Counted from the first letter of the stretch, positions 29,981-40,480 are shown. The stretch is DNA of 64,000 bases from an uncultured Clostridia bacterium (GCA_928721915.1 CAKMVZ010000002.1:62001-126000), one strand, 5' to 3'. Notes: generated by a model not told the origin, from the letters alone. Program-made: numbers and translations.

Positions 29981-30488
29981 TTATAACCCCTTTGGTAAAT
30001 TAACAATTATTTTTCCGTTTTGAATATCAATATCTTTCAAAACATCTGGTATAGCTGGCAAATATTTTAAAATCCCGAAGAACACTTCTTACAACATAAA
30101 CATCATTAGCTTTATTATTTTTTAAAATATCATCTACTTTTCCTAAAAATTCACCTGATTCAGTATAAACATCTAAGCCGATTAAATCTGCTATATAATA
30201 TGTTCCTTCTGGAAGATCCCCTAAATCAGATTTTTTAACATAGATATATAGATTTCTTAGTTTTTCAGCATAATCTATATGGTCAATTCCTTTTAGCTTT
30301 AAAATAACTTGATTTTTCGAATAAGAAACTTTCTCAATTTCATATTCTTTATATTCATCTTTATTTTTTACTAAAATTGTAGATAATTTTTCAAACCTTT
30401 TACTATCTTCAGAAAAAGAGTTTACTTTAACTTCGCCTCTTAAACCTCTAGTGTTTACGATTTGTCCGATTTCTAAAATATCTTTCAT
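29981..30488 (-). CDS. rimM: Ribosome maturation factor RimM, one CGGG site
   Basis: 168 aa after correction. AGT GTT CTT CGGG ATT TTA (30074-30077) gives VRSVLGILKYLPAIPDVLKD, then DIDIQNGKIIVNLPKGL ending at 29981, exactly beside trmD. In triplets the protein diverges into DFKIFASYTRC and loses the PRC-barrel end. N-terminus is ILEIGQIVNTRGLRGEVKV. Confidence 0.94.
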
Positions 30489-30495
30489 AACTTAC

Positions 30496-30726
30496 CTATC
30501 CTACAAATTCAATATTAACTCTTTTATGCTCTTTAATTGCAATAGCTTTAATAAGACTTCTAATTGATTTTGCCATTTTTCCTTGTTTACCAATAACTTT
30601 TCCCATATCTTCTTTCGCAACTTTTACTTCATAAACAACAGATTTGTCGTTAGTTTTTTCTTCAATAGAGACTTTTGATTCATCATCTACCAAATTTTTA
30701 ATTATTAATTCAAGTATTTCTTTCAT
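30496..30726 (-). CDS. khpA: KH-domain RNA-binding protein KhpA
   Basis: 76 aa single KH domain with GxxG loop in GKVIGKQGKMAKSIRSLI. Between rpsP and rimM as in most Bacillota. Confidence 0.93.
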   Translation of the reverse strand: MKEILELIIKNLVDDESKVSIEEKTNDKSVVYEVKVAKEDMGKVIGKQGKMAKSIRSLIKAIAIKEHKRVNIEFVG

Positions 30727-30763
30727 AATCTTACCTCTTTTAAAAAAATCTGTCGCTTAAAAC

Positions 30764-31009
30764 TTAAGCATTTTTCTTTTCAGCTCTTTCAATTAAATTT
30801 TTAACTGAATCAGTTGGTTTTGCACCATTTTTAATCCAAGATGCAACCTTTTCTGAATCAATATTTATTGTTGCAGGATTTGTCATTGGATCATATGTTC
30901 CAATTTTTTCAACAATCTTTCCGTCTCTAGGACTTCTTGAATCTGCAACTACTACATGATAGAAAGGTGCTTTTTTCTTTCCTTGTCTTTGTAATCTAAT
31001 TTTTAACAT
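30764..31009 (-). CDS. rpsP: Ribosomal protein S16
   Basis: 81 aa, starts MLKIRLQRQGKKKAPFYHVV. GAC GGA (RDGKI) contains CGG out of frame without a shift. Confidence 0.96.
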   Translation of the reverse strand: MLKIRLQRQGKKKAPFYHVVVADSRSPRDGKIVEKIGTYDPMTNPATINIDSEKVASWIKNGAKPTDSVKNLIERAEKKNA

Positions 31010-31037
31010 AAACTTTGTTCCTCCTTCCTTATTGCTT

Positions 31038-32418
31038 TTATTTTAAATCATTAAATTTAGACATATCTACATCATCTAAATTCATGTTTTTTAACAATTT
31101 ACCAAATTTTTTATTTTTTCCTGGGTTAGTCATTTCTTTCATCATTTTTTGTGTCATTTCAAACGATTTCATAAATTTATTTATATCTGAAACTTCAGTT
31201 CCACTACCGTTTTGCAATTCTTAAACGCCTACTTCCATTCAAAATATTTGGATTTTTACGTTCTTTTTTAGTCATTGAACAAATTATAGCTTCAATTTTT
31301 ACAAATTCTTTTTCATCAATATTAATATCTTTTAATTTACTTCCAATTCCAGGAATTAATTTTAAAATTGATGAAAATGAACCTGAACCCATTTTTTTCA
31401 TTTGTCTTAACTGAGCTAAATAATCATCTAAATCAAACTTTTGCTTTTTTAGTTTTTTCTCTAAAGCTTCAGCTTGTTCTAAATCAAATGCTTCCTCAGC
31501 TTTATCTATAATTGAAAGAACATCACCCATACCTAAAATTCTTGAAGCCATTCTATCTGGATAAAATTCTTCAAATTCATTTAATTTTTCACCTGTTCCT
31601 ATAAATTTTATAGGTTTTCCTGTAATAGATTTTACTGAAAGTGCCGCACCACCTCTAGTATCACCATCTAATTTTGTTAAAATAACTCCATCAATTTCAA
31701 GTTCTTTATTAAAAGTATCTGCAACATTTACTGCATCTTGCCCTGTCATACTATCTACTACTAACAAAATTTCATGTGGTTTAACATCTTGTTTTAAACC
31801 TTTTAATTCATTCATTAACACTTCATCAATTTGCAATCTACCCGCAGTATCTATAATTATAACATCATTTAATTTTGAAATTGCAGTATTTAAAGCTTGT
31901 TTTGCAATCAATCTAACATCTTTTGTATTTTCATTTGCAAAAACTGGAATGTCTAATTGTTTTCCAACAACTTGTAACTGTTTAATAGCAGCAGGTCTAT
32001 AAACATCACATGCAACTAATAATGGCTTTTTGCCTTGTTTTCTAATCCTATTTGCTAATTTTCCAGCTGTTGTTGTTTTACCAGAACCTTGCAAACCTAC
32101 TAACATAATTATTGTTGGTGGGTTAGGAGTAAAATTAATTTTACTTTCTTCTCCACCTAAAAGATTTGTTAGTTCATCTCTTACTATTTTTATTACTTGT
32201 TGACCAGGAGTTAAAGATTTTAAAACATCTTGACCTAAGGCTTTTTCTTCAATTACTTTTATAAAATCTTTTACAATTTTAAAATTAACGTCTGCTTCTA
32301 AAAGTGCAAGTTTTACTTCTCTTAAAACTTCTTTTAAATCGCTTTCATTAATACGAGCTTTTCCACTTAATTTTCTCGTTATTTCTTGTAATCTATTTGA
32401 TAAGCCTTCAAATGCCAT
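31038..32418 (-). CDS. ffh: Signal recognition particle protein Ffh, one CGGT site
   Basis: 459 aa: N domain, G domain (GLQGSGKTTTAGKLANRI, DTAGRLQID, TKLDGDTRGG) and Met-rich M domain. In triplets it ends RLRIAKR. AGA ATT GCA AAA CGGT AGT GGA (31206-31209) gives RIAKGSGTEVSDINKFM, then the conserved Met-rich tail (FEMTQKMMKEM) to 31038. SRP is essential, and the tail helps form the RNA- and signal-binding domain, so this shift should be used in the living cell. Confidence 0.96.
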
Positions 32419-32453
32419 TGTTTATAGCCTCCTTTTGTTCTTTTAAAAAATCT

Positions 32454-32801
32454 TTAACTTATGATTTGTAATTTTTCTTTTACATTCTCCAAGATTTCTG
32501 CAATTTCTTTATCTGACATTTTGCTATTAATTTTTGTAATCTCAGATAAAATATCAGCAATTGTTTCTTGTTTTGTAATTGTTGCTTTCATGATACCTAA
32601 TTTCTCTTCAAATTCAAAGAGTTTGTTTTCCCCCTTCTTTAGATTATCTCTTACAGCCTGCCTTGTAATTCCTTCATTTTCTGCTATTTCTGAAAGAGAT
32701 AAATCATTATTGTAATAGTCATCTAATAAATTATATTGTTTTTCAGTTAAAAGCTTGCCATAAATTTCAAGTAAAACGCTTATTTTAACTTGTTTTTCCA
32801 T
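32454..32801 (-). CDS. ylxM: YlxM-family helix-turn-helix protein
   Basis: 115 aa; sigma-70 region-4-like HTH (DLSLSEIAENEGITRQAVRD). Normal neighbour of ffh; associates with SRP in Firmicutes. Confidence 0.9.
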   Translation of the reverse strand: MEKQVKISVLLEIYGKLLTEKQYNLLDDYYNNDLSLSEIAENEGITRQAVRDNLKKGENKLFEFEEKLGIMKATITKQETIADILSEITKINSKMSDKEIAEILENVKEKLQIIS

Positions 32802-32888
32802 CTATTAGATCACTCCTTTGTTTTGTAATGCTAATATACTTTACACCAAAAAAAGCTTTTTGTCAAGAGCTTTTAAAAAAAATAATAA

Positions 32889-32942
32889 AAAAGTACAAGA
32901 TCCATAATCACCAAATAGTAATTATAGACCTTGCACTTTTAG
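32889..32942 (-). terminator. Terminator of the decayed gene at 32939-33457
   Basis: Long imperfect stem AAGTGCAAGGTC/GATCTTGTACTT with T-tract on the minus strand. Confidence 0.6.
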
Positions 32943-33457
32943 AACTTGAATTTACCGGTCATTTCGGTGCATAAACCAAAAATCCAAAATTTTTAAATCA
33001 TTTAAAATGGGATCAAAAACTCTTAAGACTTTTATAATTTTACTAATAACCTCCCAGTCCACATATGTCAAAGGCTTACCATCATCAACAAACTTTACAA
33101 CACCAAGCTCGTCAATTTCAGGCGGAAGAATGATTTCAGGATATTCTAAATGAATTTTTTGATTTGTTCTATCCCAGTCATCATGAAGCTTTTTAGTTTC
33201 AATTTTCATTGCTTCTTCTCTTGACATTCTACATAACATACGGTCTACTACACGCTTTGAATATATTTTATCTATATCCAAAGCTTCATAAACTACCTTA
33301 TCTGTTATAAGATGCCATAAATACCCTCTCCAAAATGGATTAGATGTTTTTTCTGATTCACTTAAAGAATTTAAAAATTCCTTAATATCAGGATTACTGC
33401 TATATCCATAATGTAATCCTTATTGCAACTTGCAAAATGCACCATATATCCAGGCAT
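32939..33457 (-). pseudogene. Decayed phospholipase-C-like/unknown 'MPGYMVH' protein, internal deletion
   Basis: Starts at ATG 33457 after GGGGGGA with MPGYMVHFASCNK, but that frame stops soon. From about 33415 a second frame reads GLHYGYSSNPDIKEFLNSLS and runs to RNDR at the end. The middle of the protein is missing, so this is most simply an internally deleted, frameshifted copy, and the break has no CGG. The last codon is CGG followed by TAA; under the quadruplet rule the ending would extend by GKFKF to 32939. Codon use (GAC, CAC, CGT, GTG) is unlike neighbours, suggesting transfer. Confidence 0.6.
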
Positions 33458-33567
33458 CACAAGTCCCCCCTTTCTTAAGAAAAAACTGGATAGTCTTTTT
33501 AGACTCCTCCATAATTAATTAGTAAACATAACTATTTTACTATAAATACTTTAAAAAGTAAAGTGTA

Positions 33568-33834
33568 TTATAAAGTTTCATTTTTCTTTAATGCTTTATA
33601 TAATGAATTTTTTTCTCTTTGTTTCAAAAAGCATTGTCTATAAATCACTAATAATATGCATTCTGCTTCTCTTGATAATACTGGTCTTAATGTTTTATCA
33701 AAATTTAACTTATAATTAATTCCTATACTTTTATTTTCAAAATTTTTTAAAATATTTAATGGGATTTTAGATTTCTCATATTCATTTAAATTTTGCAAAA
33801 CAGCATTAACTTCTGCACAAACTAATTTATTCAT
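33568..33834 (-). CDS. Hypothetical protein coupled to the 810-aa protein
   Basis: 88 aa from ATG 33834 (MNKLVCAEVNAVLQNLNEYE), overlapping the stop of the upstream gene (33827-33829), with AAAGGA about 10 nt before it. C-terminal SREAECILLVIYRQCFLKQR. Not recognised. The overlap implies a partner role with the 810-aa protein. Confidence 0.6.
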   Translation of the reverse strand: MNKLVCAEVNAVLQNLNEYEKSKIPLNILKNFENKSIGINYKLNFDKTLRPVLSREAECILLVIYRQCFLKQREKNSLYKALKKNETL

Positions 33835-36259
33835 AAACTTCATTTCCTTTTCTTTCAATACTATTATCAATAACCAATTCATTTGCTTTTACAATTTCTT
33901 CCATTTTAATACCAGAATTTACTAAATCTTGAGAAATATTTTGTAAACTAACAATAGGTTTACATGGTATAATAATACTAGTTCCATTTTCGCTTTGAAA
34001 TGTATTTTGTTTTTCCTTTATTCTTATCATATTTATCTTTCCAATTAAATATTCATATTTAAAATTAGATGCTGTTTTAGTAATTGGAACATAGTCTAAA
34101 TTGATTAAATCATATTTATCGGCCTCTGATTGTAAAATTGAAATAAGATTTTTGGTTTTACTATCAAATTCTTCTGTACCTCTTAGTTCATCTATATAAA
34201 GTTTTATAATTTCATATATTTCTTGTCTTTTTTCATCAAAAAGATATTTTAAACTGCTATTATCAATGCTAGAAGTTAAAGATTTATCCTCTACATTTTC
34301 ATCTCTATTTAAAAGCCATCCAGCAACATTAGTTTCATACATTGAAATTAATCTGTGTAAAATATTCATATCTTTAGTTTTCTTAAAAATTTCCATAAGA
34401 TTATTTAATCTATTTATTTGTTCTAATGCAATCTCTTTTTTGTCAATTTCTAAAATTGGAACTCCAAATTCTAAAGCCGCTTTATAAGAATTGTCCTTAA
34501 TTTCTTTTGGTGAATCAGTAAACACCGCTATATAATTAGGATAAGTATTTTCTTTTTCAATTGCTGCTTCTGCATATACTTTCCTACTAAATTGATGTAC
34601 TTTTTCATAAGGTATATAATAGCTTTTTTCAGCAGAATAATCAAAAGAGCGAATATTTGAATTTATATCAGTAATTCCATATAAACTTAATTTATCATTA
34701 TAAACTGTAGAAAAAACTATCATTACTCCATTTTTGTTTACAGGAGTACACCCTAAAAAATCCTGATTTACAGAACAAGTTGATATTAAATGTTTAGATA
34801 CATCACTTGTATGTTTATATGTTTTTAAAAAACTTCCATCAAGTAATTTTTTATCTTCCCTAAAACCAGTATCTGTACTAGAAAAAAGCAAGTCAAAATC
34901 TCCAGTTAACCTAATTTTAGGTATTTGTTTTCCATCAAATTCAATAAATTCTGGATCTATAACTTTTAATTTTTTATCTGTTTTATCTAATTGTTGTACA
35001 AATTCATTTGAATAAGCTCTTCTCAAAGAAAGTTCATATTTAATTTTATCTATTGGTGTAATTTTTATTTTTTCACTTTCATATCTTTTAGCTAATTCTT
35101 CTTTACTACCAATTTCAAAAACCTCTTTTATTTCTCTCATATAATCTTTAATATCGCTTGGAAGTTCTATTTCTTCAGAATTTTCTATATAAGCAGACAA
35201 AAACTTTTCAGTTTCTTTAATACCCATACCAAAATATTTCGTTACAAAAATTTGTCTCATATCATCTACAGTTCTATATTCTTGAGTTTTAGCATCATAA
35301 AAAGCTTTATCACACGCTTCTTCAAATGCTTGTTCATAATTTTCTTGAAAATTAACATTTACAGCCCCAAACTCCCATACTTTTTTTCTCTTATAAAAAT
35401 TAATTAAATCAATAATATCTTCTTTAGAAAATTCTTTTTTCTTTAATTTTGAAGCTTCTTCACAACATGCATCTATCAATATTTTTTCTAATGCGTATTT
35501 TTCAGGCATCGGTTCTTTTTCAAATTCTAATATCATTTTCTTTTCAGCTTCAAATAATTCAGGGTAATTTCTTTTTATTATCAAAAGTTTGGAACTTTCA
35601 TTTGGATATTTAGCAATATGCTTTATAAATTCTGAACTAAAACTATTGAAAAACTCGTCCTCAAAGATTTCATAATTAATAACATCTAAAACATTTATAT
35701 TTTCTCTACATAGCTCTTCTAAAACCCTTTGCTTTTCTCTTGTCCATCCTTCTTGATATGTATTTATAAAATTATCAATAGCATAAATCGTTTTAGCATT
35801 ATTTATTAAATTAGCAGCCTCTAAATCTTTTTCTCTTAATCTATCTAAATCTGCATATATTTTTTGTTTTATAAAATTAGCTGTATCATCTGATATCAAA
35901 TTACTATTAAAAGCCATATCAAAACTTGTTTGTATATTTCCAAATGCATTTGATTCAAAATTATTCCCTGAAAAAAATCTTTCTCCATTTTCCAATTTTT
36001 TTAATATAATTTGCTCAATATCAAAAGGAAAACTTTCTTTCGAAGATATAGCCAGTAAATTCACAATATTTCTCATTTGTAATCCATCTATAACATCTGG
36101 ATTATCTTTTATAAAATCTGCTAAATTTACAGGCTGTATCGGAAATTCCAAATCTACATCTCCATAAAAAAGCATTTCAATATAGCTATTATATGCGAAA
36201 TAAAAAATAATATCTTGATTTTCAATTAATCTTCTTTTTAATTTTTCTATATCTTCCAT
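33827..36259 (-). CDS. Large hypothetical protein, 810 aa
   Basis: Soluble, Glu/Lys/Asn-rich, predicted mostly helical, no signal peptide or clear catalytic motif. The stretch around residues 600-640 (YPNYIAVFTDSPKEIKDNSY, AALEFGVPILEID) reads like an alpha/beta module. No in-frame CGG in 810 codons. Base composition matches neighbours, so not obviously foreign. I do not recognise the family. Confidence 0.55.
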   Translation of the reverse strand: MEDIEKLKRRLIENQDIIFYFAYNSYIEMLFYGDVDLEFPIQPVNLADFIKDNPDVIDGLQMRNIVNLLAISSKESFPFDIEQIILKKLENGERFFSGNNFESNAFGNIQTSFDMAFNSNLISDDTANFIKQKIYADLDRLREKDLEAANLINNAKTIYAIDNFINTYQEGWTREKQRVLEELCRENINVLDVINYEIFEDEFFNSFSSEFIKHIAKYPNESSKLLIIKRNYPELFEAEKKMILEFEKEPMPEKYALEKILIDACCEEASKLKKKEFSKEDIIDLINFYKRKKVWEFGAVNVNFQENYEQAFEEACDKAFYDAKTQEYRTVDDMRQIFVTKYFGMGIKETEKFLSAYIENSEEIELPSDIKDYMREIKEVFEIGSKEELAKRYESEKIKITPIDKIKYELSLRRAYSNEFVQQLDKTDKKLKVIDPEFIEFDGKQIPKIRLTGDFDLLFSSTDTGFREDKKLLDGSFLKTYKHTSDVSKHLISTCSVNQDFLGCTPVNKNGVMIVFSTVYNDKLSLYGITDINSNIRSFDYSAEKSYYIPYEKVHQFSRKVYAEAAIEKENTYPNYIAVFTDSPKEIKDNSYKAALEFGVPILEIDKKEIALEQINRLNNLMEIFKKTKDMNILHRLISMYETNVAGWLLNRDENVEDKSLTSSIDNSSLKYLFDEKRQEIYEIIKLYIDELRGTEEFDSKTKNLISILQSEADKYDLINLDYVPITKTASNFKYEYLIGKINMIRIKEKQNTFQSENGTSIIIPCKPIVSLQNISQDLVNSGIKMEEIVKANELVIDNSIERKGNEVYE

Positions 36260-36318
36260 AACAAACCTCTTTTGTATTATATATTTTTATAACATATTTA
36301 CATTTTATTTTCAATATC

Positions 36319-36807
36319 TTATTGTAAACTAATAACATAATTTGTAACAGAAGTATCAACAACATAATCTAAAACTTCTAAATATGGTTTTGTTCTAAAA
36401 TTTATAAAACCATCTAAAATCATAATTTTATTTTCCAAAAAATAATCAAAAACTAAACCCTTTAATATTTCTTTTTTATATGCTAAATCAGATTCTTGTA
36501 TTTCTATTATTTTTTCACAAATTCTTAAAATGACCTCTTTTTCATAATCTTCAAAATAAAAATAATTTTCATCTATAATCTTATCTAAAATTTTAGGTTC
36601 ATAAAAAATCTCTATTAAACTAGCAACTAAGTTTGAAATTTTAATTAAAAATTCCTTTTCGTTATCTCCTCTATAGTGAATAATAACATTATTAAATATT
36701 TTAAACTTATTTGAAGAAATTACAATATCATCAAAGTTTTTTTCTAAACTTCTAATTATAAAATTTATTGCTTCTTCATTATTAGTTTTTAAACAAATTG
36801 ATTTCAT
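36319..36807 (-). CDS. YtxC-like sporulation protein
   Basis: 162 aa. The end, DGFINFRTKPYLEVLDYVVD, resembles the conserved C-terminus of the YtxC family, whose genes are confined to sporulators. The N-terminal half is divergent. No obvious membrane segment. Role unknown. Confidence 0.55.
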   Translation of the reverse strand: MKSICLKTNNEEAINFIIRSLEKNFDDIVISSNKFKIFNNVIIHYRGDNEKEFLIKISNLVASLIEIFYEPKILDKIIDENYFYFEDYEKEVILRICEKIIEIQESDLAYKKEILKGLVFDYFLENKIMILDGFINFRTKPYLEVLDYVVDTSVTNYVISLQ

Positions 36808-36883
36808 AATTCCTCCAAATTTTTCTTTTATCTATGCTTTATAATACGCTTTTTTCATATTTAAAGTGTATGTCTAAAAACAA

Positions 36884-36918
36884 AAATAGTAGCCTTTATA
36901 AACAAAAGCTACTATTTA
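36884..36918 (-). terminator. Rho-independent terminator after the D-lactate dehydrogenase gene
   Basis: Stem AAATAGTAGC/GCTACTATTT with TTTTTG on the minus strand. Confidence 0.8.
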
Positions 36919-36945
36919 TTATCTCTTAATTTTTCAAATTAATTC

Positions 36946-37935
36946 CTATTTTAGTTCATTTTTACATTCTTCACCATTCATAACTTGTTTAATATTTTCA
37001 CAAGTATCACTTGCAATATTGTTTAAAGCTTCTCTTGTAAAGAATGATTGATGAGCAGTAATTATAACATTTGGCATTGAAATTAACATTGATAAGTTTT
37101 TATCTCTTTTATATGAACCAGACATGTCTTTAAAGAAAAATTCTTCTTCATCTTCATAAACATCAAGTCCAACGCCACCAATTTTACCAGTTGAAAGTTC
37201 ATCTATTAAACTATCTGTGTCTACTAATTTTCCTCTACTAGTATTTAAAATAATAACACCTTTTTTCATTTTTTCAATATTATTTTTATTTATAATTTTT
37301 TCAGTTTCTTTAGTTAAAGGACAATGAAGTGAAATTATATCTGAATTTGCTAAAAGTTCATCTAATTCGACATATTTAAATCCCATCTCTTTTGCTGCTT
37401 TTTCATCTTTAAATAGATCATAAGCAATAATATTTGTTCCAAAACCTTTCATAATTTCTATAAAAGCTTTTCCAATTCTTCCTGTTCCAATAACACCAAT
37501 TGTTTTACCATGAACATCAAAACCTAAAAGTCCATCTAAAGAAAAATTATATTTCTTAACACGTTGATATGATTTATAAATTTTTCTATTAATATTTAAT
37601 AAAAGAGCAACAGTATGCTCTGCAACTGCATAAGGTGAATACTGTGGTACTCTTACTACTTTTAAACTTCCTTTATGATCTAAATCAACATTATTAAATC
37701 CTGCACATCTTAAAGCAACAAGTTTTACTCCAACTTCTTCTAATATTTTTAAAGTTTCCTCATCTACTTTATCATTAACAAAAACACAAACTACATCATA
37801 ACCTTTTGCAAGTGTTGCAGTTTCTCTATTTAATCTTGAATCAAAATATGTTATATCATATCCATATTTTTTATTATACTCATCAAAAACTTCCTTATCA
37901 TAATCTTTAGTATCAAAAAAAGCAATCTTTACCAT
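36946..37935 (-). CDS. D-lactate dehydrogenase (2-hydroxyacid dehydrogenase)
   Basis: 329 aa. NAD motif GVIGTGRIGKAFIEIM; catalytic Arg/Glu/His are in LNTSRGKLVDTD, GGVGLDVYEDEEEF and ITAHQSFFT. Reduces pyruvate to D-lactate during fermentation. No in-frame CGG. Confidence 0.92.
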   Translation of the reverse strand: MVKIAFFDTKDYDKEVFDEYNKKYGYDITYFDSRLNRETATLAKGYDVVCVFVNDKVDEETLKILEEVGVKLVALRCAGFNNVDLDHKGSLKVVRVPQYSPYAVAEHTVALLLNINRKIYKSYQRVKKYNFSLDGLLGFDVHGKTIGVIGTGRIGKAFIEIMKGFGTNIIAYDLFKDEKAAKEMGFKYVELDELLANSDIISLHCPLTKETEKIINKNNIEKMKKGVIILNTSRGKLVDTDSLIDELSTGKIGGVGLDVYEDEEEFFFKDMSGSYKRDKNLSMLISMPNVIITAHQSFFTREALNNIASDTCENIKQVMNGEECKNELK

Positions 37936-38043
37936 AACCCCTGTCCTTTCATAACAATTTATTTTTACCTAGTTAAATATTATACTATTTAAAAAATCAA
38001 AAATCAACAAAAATTTACATTTTTTATGCTTTTTATAAAAATT

Positions 38044-38979
38044 TTATAGAGCATTATTTATTCCATTTGATACTAAATTTGCTAAACTCCCGAGTAAGTT
38101 CATCTATTTCTTTTGGAGTTACAACTAAATTATAATTTCTAGGATTTAAAATTTGCTTTATTTCTTCATAATTATCATGTTGTTTTAGATTATTTAAAAA
38201 TTCATTAGCCTCACCTTTTTCTTGTAATTTCTCAATAAATAAATTTACCGCTTCATTTACAATTACTGCGCTTTCAATTACAGTTGGAATTCCGAATCGC
38301 AATTACCGGAACTTTTAAGTTTCCTTTATTTAAAGCTTTTTGTGCATTTTGAACTCCACCACCAGGAACAATCCCTGTATCTGAAATTTGAATTGATTTA
38401 CTTATTCTATCAATACTCCTAGAAGCCAAGTTATCAATTGCAATTACTAATTTTGGTTTGGTATTTTCTATAATTCCTTTAATTACTTCAATAGTTTCAA
38501 TTCCAGTAAGTCCCATAACACCGTGGAGAAATTGCACTTATTTCTCTTTCATTTTCTTTTAAATATTCTGGGTAATACTTTTTTATATGCCTTGTAACTT
38601 CAATATTATCAATAACTTTTGAACCCAAGCTATCAACAACTAAATTTTCATTTCCAAGTCCAACAACTAAAACTTCATCTTCTGGATTACATAAATTTCT
38701 TATAAGTTTTTTTAATTCAATTGAAATAATTCTAGTAATATTTTTTTCACTATCTTCACTTAAATTAGTAACTTTATTACAATCAATTGTAACATAATTC
38801 CCAATTTCTTTATTTAAAGCATTTTTTCCATTTTCATTTAAAATCCTAACTCTTGTAATTTTAGCTTCATCTTTTACATTTTCAAATTCATACTCAATTC
38901 CATCAATTTCACTATCTAAACCACGTGCTTTTCTATAAATATCACGCCTTTCATCAGCCATATCAGTTCTAAAAAGCAT
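38044..38979 (-). CDS. gpr: Germination protease Gpr, three CGGN sites
   Basis: 310 aa when three quadruplets are read as Gly. CCA CGGT GTT ATG (38520-38523) gives SPGVMGLTGIE. ATT CGGA ATT CCA (38291-38294) gives VPVIAIGIPTVIESAVIV. ACT CGGG AGT TTA (38089-38092) gives LTGSLANLVSNGINNAL to the stop. Each is a conserved stretch of the spore-protein-degrading protease. In triplets the gene is three fragments. N-terminus MLFRTDMADERRDIYRKAR is typical. Confidence 0.95.
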
Positions 38980-39122
38980 AAAAAAATTCCTCCTTTTAAA
39001 AAAGCTAATTTTTAAAATAGTTTTCTCAAAAAGAGGAAAATTTATTCAGATTTTATTGTGGTGTATTCTTTATATGTAAAGAAAACTTCTTTTAATTCTA
39101 GTTTTCTATTAAGAGATTATTT

Positions 39123-39974
39123 TTATTCCAATTCTTTTTTTAATTCTTCAATTTCTTCTTTACTAAGCCCTGTAGCTGAAATTATAATTTTTATATCCAC
39201 TTTTTCTTTTAATAAATTTTTAGCTATTTCAATTTGACTTGCTTCAGCTCCTTCGCTACGAGCTAAATCTAATTCTGCATTCCAATCTGCTCTTGCTCTT
39301 AATTCTGCCTCTGCTTCCCAAAATGCTGCATCTCTACCTGCAAAACCTTCATATTCTTTTTTAGCTTTTTCCAATGTTTTGCTTTTCTTATACTCACCCA
39401 TTTCCAACACCTCCGGATTATCTATAAATTTTAACCATCTTGTTAGTTCCTCTCCTAAATCTTTATATCGTTTTAATTTTGGTATCTCTATAATATAAAA
39501 TTCCAAATATGGTGTCAATACTATTTTATGATTTTTTTCATCTTTTTCTCTTATACTCCATTGACTAATAGTCTTTTTTATTTCTTTTAATTCTTCTATT
39601 TCATAATCTGTTATTAATATCAAAATAGTTTTTTGTAATAATTTATATCTATCCCCTTTTTCAAGCTGACCAGAATATATTCTACTCCAATAATACAAAA
39701 TTCTTTGTGTTATATCTTTATAATCTTTTACTTGAATTTCTATATCACACCATATATCTGAATTTAATTTTGCTTTTACATCTAATCCTATACTTTTCTT
39801 TTTCTTATTTTTTCTATTTTCATTTGTATTATAACTCAAGTCAATTTCTGTTATTTCACTATCAATTATTAAATTTAAAAATTCTTTTGTTATATCTTCA
39901 TTTCCAACTTTTCCAAAAATGTGTTTAAAACAATCATCATCTTTTGGTGTTATTATTCTTCTCTTTTTTATCAT
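39123..39974 (-). CDS. Rpn family PD-(D/E)xK recombination-promoting nuclease
   Basis: 283 aa. N-terminal PKDDDCFKHIFGKVGNEDIT, nuclease core GLDVKAKLNSDIWCDIEIQV and YYWSRIYSGQLEKGDRYK, as in Rpn/PDDEXK_2 transposase-like proteins. C-terminal EIAKNLLKEKVDIKIIISAT is nearly identical to the next copy. Heads an accessory region of repeats. The proline-rich CCG GAG near 39415 has CGG out of frame. Confidence 0.85.
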   Translation of the reverse strand: MIKKRRIITPKDDDCFKHIFGKVGNEDITKEFLNLIIDSEITEIDLSYNTNENRKNKKKKSIGLDVKAKLNSDIWCDIEIQVKDYKDITQRILYYWSRIYSGQLEKGDRYKLLQKTILILITDYEIEELKEIKKTISQWSIREKDEKNHKIVLTPYLEFYIIEIPKLKRYKDLGEELTRWLKFIDNPEVLEMGEYKKSKTLEKAKKEYEGFAGRDAAFWEAEAELRARADWNAELDLARSEGAEASQIEIAKNLLKEKVDIKIIISATGLSKEEIEELKKELE

Positions 39975-40173
39975 TTAATTTCTCCTTTCACGAAAGCATA
40001 TAAATTCTAATCTTTTGTGCTAAATTTAAAATATAAATTAAACTTTCTATCACCTACCTAATTTCTAAATTTTTAATTTAATGATTTTTTGACAAGAAAC
40101 TGTCAAGAATTTTACTACTTAAAACAGTAAAATTAATACTACATAAGAATGAAAAAATAAACTGTAGTATTTC

Positions 40174-40360
40174 AAAATTAAATTGCAAGTATTTTATCAT
40201 GCTGGATTTGAATTGTAAATAGATTTTTTAAAAATATTTATGAATTTTATTAAAAAAATATTATGGCATTTTACGTCATAATAATAACAAAAGAGCTTTG
40301 AAAAATATCCAAAACCCTTAATAAATTTATCAAATTAACCTGCTTTTTGAACGTGTCCCT
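40174..40360. repeat. Dispersed repeat, copy 1 (about 190 bp)
   Basis: Nearly identical to 41549-41734 and partly repeated at 41929-42002 and 60231-60321. Contains the hairpin AGAGCTTTG/CAAAGCTCT and TTTTACGTCATAATAATAAC, and ends near TTTTTGAACGTGTCCC. Looks like a non-coding repeat with a built-in minus-strand terminator. The rest of 39975-40480 shows no gene. Confidence 0.75.
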
Positions 40361-40425
40361 TAAAACATTATTAATCTAATTTTTCAACATATTCTTACAT
40401 TTTTTAATTATTTTAAAATAAAAAT

Positions 40426-40470
40426 CCCTTAAAAGAAAACTTTGACTTTTTAATCTTAGTTTTCTCTTAA
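40426..40470 (-). terminator. Terminator of the second Rpn gene
   Basis: Stem CTTAAAAGAAAAC/GTTTTCTCTTAA; almost the same sequence terminates the genes at 44966 and 63049. Confidence 0.65.
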
Positions 40471-40480
40471 TAGATTATTT

